This document shows positions 5,213 to 6,628 of a DNA stretch of 6,628 nt, piece after piece. The notes under the pieces were generated by a model that was given only the letters and a program-made list of their open reading frames with translations, made no database searches and had not been told where the DNA came from. Each line of letters starts with the position of its first letter. Position 1 is the stretch's first letter. The translations under genes were made by a program, and so were the position numbers. This DNA is from an uncultured Collinsella sp. (GTDB lineage: Bacteria > Actinomycetota > Coriobacteriia > Coriobacteriales > Coriobacteriaceae): the NCBI GenBank assembly GCA_937969105.1, contig CALBUZ010000043.1:1-6628 (forward strand), given 5' to 3'.

Positions 5213-6055
5213 TGTTAGCGTCAATCTAATTTTTACCAGTTTCACTAATCAAACGCGCCGTTCGCGCAAAGGCGGCTTCACCGCTTGCGCTAACGTATTT
5301 TCACCGATTCCGGTCACGCCTTGACGGGTCCGTCCCTCGGCAGGTCCTTCAGCCTGTAGGACCTGCCGGCTATCTTGACCAGGTGGCAGTGGTGGCAGTG
5401 GTGGCACACCCTGTCCGCGATCGCGCTCGCCGCCACGTCGTCCCCGAACACCCTACCCCAGCCGCCGATCCCCACTTTGGTGGTGATCGTCGAGCGCTGC
5501 TCGTAGCGCCTCGATATCAGCCGGAGCAGCAGGTCCGCGCCCGCGCTGCCGACGTCGAGGTAGCCGAGCTCGTCGATGATGAGCAGCCTCGAGTGGGCGT
5601 AGTACCTGAGCCTCTTCTTGAGGATGCCGCGCGACGAGGCGTCCTCCAGGTCCTCGACGAGCCGGGCGCAGTCCACGAACCTGACCTCGCGCCCCGCCCT
5701 GACCGCCTCGATGCCCAGCGCGACGGCGAGGTGCGTCTTGCCCACGCCGGGGCTCCCCACGAACAGGACGTTCTCGGCCCGCTCGACGAACCTGAGGGTC
5801 GCGAGCTCCCCGATCTCGGCGCGCGGGACCGACGGCTGGAAGTCCCAGTCGAAGTCGGCCAGGCCCTTGACGTAGGGGAACCCGGACGACCGTATGCGCT
5901 GGTTGGTTATCCTGACCTCCCGGGCGGCGACCTCGGCGCGCGTCATCTCCTCGAGGGCGGAGGCGAAGCCCCACTCGCCCGCGGCGACTATCCTCACGTA
6001 GTCGGGCAGGGACGCCGCCATCTCGTGCAGCCCGAGCGCGGAGAGGTCGACCTCG
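5213..6055 (-). mobile_element. IS21-family remnant (istB end only)
   Basis: The istB-side end of an IS21 element. It plausibly starts at the TG of 5213-5214, as IS21 ends begin with TG. AT-rich words inside the end, TTTTTACCAGTTTCAC (5230-5245) and TATTTTCACCGATTCC (5296-5311 or so), resemble the repeated terminal motifs of the family. A GTTAGCG/CGCTAAC pair (5214-5220, 5288-5294) frames most of this end. No istA transposase is present: at about 6050 the sequence passes into an ISL3 fragment. The exact outer border is a guess from motif style. Confidence 0.6.
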
Positions 6056-6105
6056 CCAGGTCCATCGCGCGCCACAGCCGCGGCCTTGGCGACCTGTCGT
6101 AGCAT
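5314..6105 (-). CDS. istB: IS21 helper ATPase IstB, N-terminally altered
   Basis: An AAA+ ATPase that helps the IstA transposase choose and bind target DNA. Visible: family stretch FPYVKGLADFDWDFQPSVPR (76-95), Walker A GSPGVGKT (117-124), Walker B LLIIDE (174-179), DLLLRLISRRYEQRSTI, and the ending GRSYRLKDLP. Odd points: residues 1 to about 19 come from ISL3 DNA read out of frame, so the true IstB start is lost. The sensor-1 stretch, usually STIVTTN, reads STITTK, one residue short and with the key Asn replaced by Lys. HHCH is expanded to HHCHHCH by a 9-bp tandem repeat. The chimeric start at 6105 has GGGAGGG at 6112-6118, six bases away, so it could be translated. Without istA and with sensor 1 changed, it is most likely inactive. 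Confidence 0.85.
   Translation of the reverse strand: MLRQVAKAAAVARDGPGEVDLSALGLHEMAASLPDYVRIVAAGEWGFASALEEMTRAEVAAREVRITNQRIRSSGFPYVKGLADFDWDFQPSVPRAEIGELATLRFVERAENVLFVGSPGVGKTHLAVALGIEAVRAGREVRFVDCARLVEDLEDASSRGILKKRLRYYAHSRLLIIDELGYLDVGSAGADLLLRLISRRYEQRSTITTKVGIGGWGRVFGDDVAASAIADRVCHHCHHCHLVKIAGRSYRLKDLPRDGPVKA
5382..5406. repeat. 9-bp tandem repeat inside istB
   Basis: GGTGGCAGT at 5382-5390 and 5391-5399, followed by the partial copy GGTGGCA at 5400-5406. On the coding strand it doubles a His-His-Cys unit. It keeps the frame and looks like replication slippage. Confidence 0.8.
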
Positions 6106-6247
6106 TCGCTGCCCTCCCGCAGACGGGGCACCGCAGCCCGAAACTCGTCCACGGCCTGACGCCGACGATTATCCTGCCGCCGTCGATGCTGGCGTACTCG
6201 ATCACGGTGTGGACCAGCGCGAGCGCGCGGCTTAGTATCCTGTTCAT
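6056..6247 (-). pseudogene. ISL3-family transposase, N-terminal fragment
   Basis: The start of an ISL3 transposase. ATG at 6245-6247 has GGAAAGG at 6257-6263 upstream. The first frame reads ALVHTVIEYASIDGGRIIVG and then the zinc-finger half-site LRCPVCGR. The reading then moves by one frameshift near 6105-6115 into ECYDRSPRPRLWRAMDLAR, which continues the family pattern (zinc-finger end, then R-x-W-R-A-x-D-L). Family transposases exceed 400 residues; only about 65 remain before the sequence switches to istB. It is dead by both frameshift and truncation. Confidence 0.75.
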
Positions 6248-6299
6248 GCGTCAGGGCCTTTCCGGTAGGTTGATGTAGCAAGCGAAATCCTACCCTGCC
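6056..6299 (-). mobile_element. ISL3-family remnant (5' end only)
   Basis: The outer border is uncertain, placed near the GGGCAGGGTAGG-like minus-strand sequence at about 6288-6300. The stretch TACATCAACCTACCGG on the minus strand (6262-6277) looks like ISL3 leader sequence. GGTAGG (6264-6269) and CCTACC (6289-6294) form a small inverted pair. The other end of the element is missing. Confidence 0.45.
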
Positions 6300-6305
6300 C
6301 GGCGC

Positions 6306-6334
6306 GGAAACGGCCCCCTCTCGGGGCCGTTTCC
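6306..6334 (+). terminator. Strong 12-bp hairpin, likely intrinsic terminator
   Basis: GGAAACGGCCCC (6306-6317), loop CTCTC, GGGGCCGTTTCC (6323-6334): a perfect stem. On the plus strand it is followed by CTTATAT, a weak T-rich tail; on the minus strand by GC-rich DNA. It is therefore more likely a plus-strand terminator, perhaps of a gene that once lay upstream and was removed when the IS elements arrived. It also insulates the next gene. Confidence 0.6.
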
Positions 6335-6435
6335 CTTATATGCGGAACTTTTTTGCATCCACCTGCGGAAAAATTGATGTCTCGCCCACAGAAACTACCG
6401 AAGAGCCTAAAATCGGCTCATATTCAAACAGACAC

Positions 6436-6442
6436 AAGGAGG
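6436..6442 (+). promoter_or_regulatory. Near-perfect ribosome binding site
   Basis: AAGGAGG lies eight bases before ATG 6451. The 6335-6450 spacer is AT-rich and should hold the promoter. TTGATG (6374-6379) is a possible -35, but no good -10 stands at the right distance. A small GAGCC/GGCTC stem lies at 6403-6419. Confidence 0.7.
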
Positions 6443-6450
6443 GATTAATT

Positions 6451-6628
6451 ATGGAATGGAGCTTTGACGAAATAAGGGGATTTATCCCGAAATCGATTTC
6501 TCTCCCATACTCAAGAGAGGAAAAGAACGGGTACCGCTCTGTTCTAACCGGACGCGATGAGCTGAACTATATCATGTTGAACGGAAGCGGGAGCTACATC
6601 GTCTCTCTGTGCGATGGTAAAAACACCG
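6451..6628 (+). CDS. PqqD-like (RiPP recognition element type) protein, 5' part
   Basis: The first 59 codons of a gene cut by the window end. Residues 38-59 fit the PqqD-family core pattern: LNYIMLNGSGSYIVSLCDGK plus NT, i.e. LN-x-x-G-x-x-I-x-x-L-x-DG-x-x-T (N44, G47, I50, L53, D55, G56, T59). Family knowledge: PqqD-like domains bind the leader of a ribosomally made peptide and present it to a modifying enzyme, often a radical SAM protein. Similar folds also occur as stand-alone proteins of unknown role. Residues 1-35 are polar and not typical, so this may be a divergent member. Lower GC content and more AT-ending codons than the IS remnants suggest it belongs to different DNA. The neighbours that would prove a peptide cluster lie outside the window. 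Confidence 0.55.
   Translation, partial: MEWSFDEIRGFIPKSISLPYSREEKNGYRSVLTGRDELNYIMLNGSGSYIVSLCDGKNT

Noticed and set aside
5383..6102. Plus-strand open frame of 239 codons opposite istB
   Set aside because: Antisense shadow of a GC-rich gene: no ribosome site, low-complexity Arg/Asp/Pro content, no motifs.
6170..6242. TATCCTG words (6170-6176, 6236-6242, also 5908-5914) like the RP4-type nick site
   Set aside because: They lie in ISL3 and istB coding sequence, far from the relaxosome genes and without the expected flanking repeat. They are the reverse of common coding words.
1..6628. CRISPR arrays, tRNA or rRNA genes
   Set aside because: No regularly spaced direct repeats, no cloverleaf with a T-loop GTTCRANNC box, and no rRNA-like segment were seen. 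The GGGGTTCCAAG at 5125-5135 recalls a T-loop but lies in a simple hairpin.

Overview
The window looks like an accessory region of a high-GC Gram-positive bacterium. My best guess is a gut actinobacterium of the Coriobacteriia type (Eggerthella/Gordonibacter/Slackia-like). That guess rests on GC-rich coding sequence, strong AGGAGG-type ribosome sites, and an actinobacterial-looking mix of MobC, coupling protein, IS21 and ISL3 genes. No single marker proves the taxon.

Layout. (1) 1-153 is a short leader with a GC-rich hairpin. (2) 154-4802 is one tightly packed plus-strand operon: a small excisionase-like helix-turn-helix protein, a DnaB-like RecA-fold ATPase, a 91-residue unknown, a MobC-type relaxosome protein, a VirD4/TraG-type coupling protein, and a relaxase with an unusual metal-binding motif. 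(3) 4803-5212 is a gene-free stretch full of inverted repeats, with four copies of GTGCAAC; it may be an origin of transfer, an element end or a structured RNA. (4) 5213 to about 6300 is a wreck of two insertion sequences on the minus strand: the istB end of an IS21 element, joined head-on-tail at a 12-bp palindrome to the first ~65 codons of an ISL3 transposase. (5) 6306-6334 is a strong hairpin, probably a terminator. (6) From 6451 to the window end is the start of a plus-strand gene for a PqqD-like (RiPP recognition element type) protein, visibly less GC-rich than the IS remnants.

How the parts fit. Genes 1-6 read as the core of a mobilizable plasmid or integrative mobilizable element. The HTH protein would regulate or help excision. 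The DnaB-like ATPase would act on DNA during replication or after excision. MobC and the relaxase would nick oriT, and the coupling protein would hand the DNA to a type IV secretion channel not encoded in this window. No integrase, Rep initiator, primase or secretion channel is visible, so the element is incomplete here or depends on a helper. The IS wreck probably marks the border between this element and other DNA, where the PqqD-like gene hints at a peptide-modification cluster starting just beyond the window.
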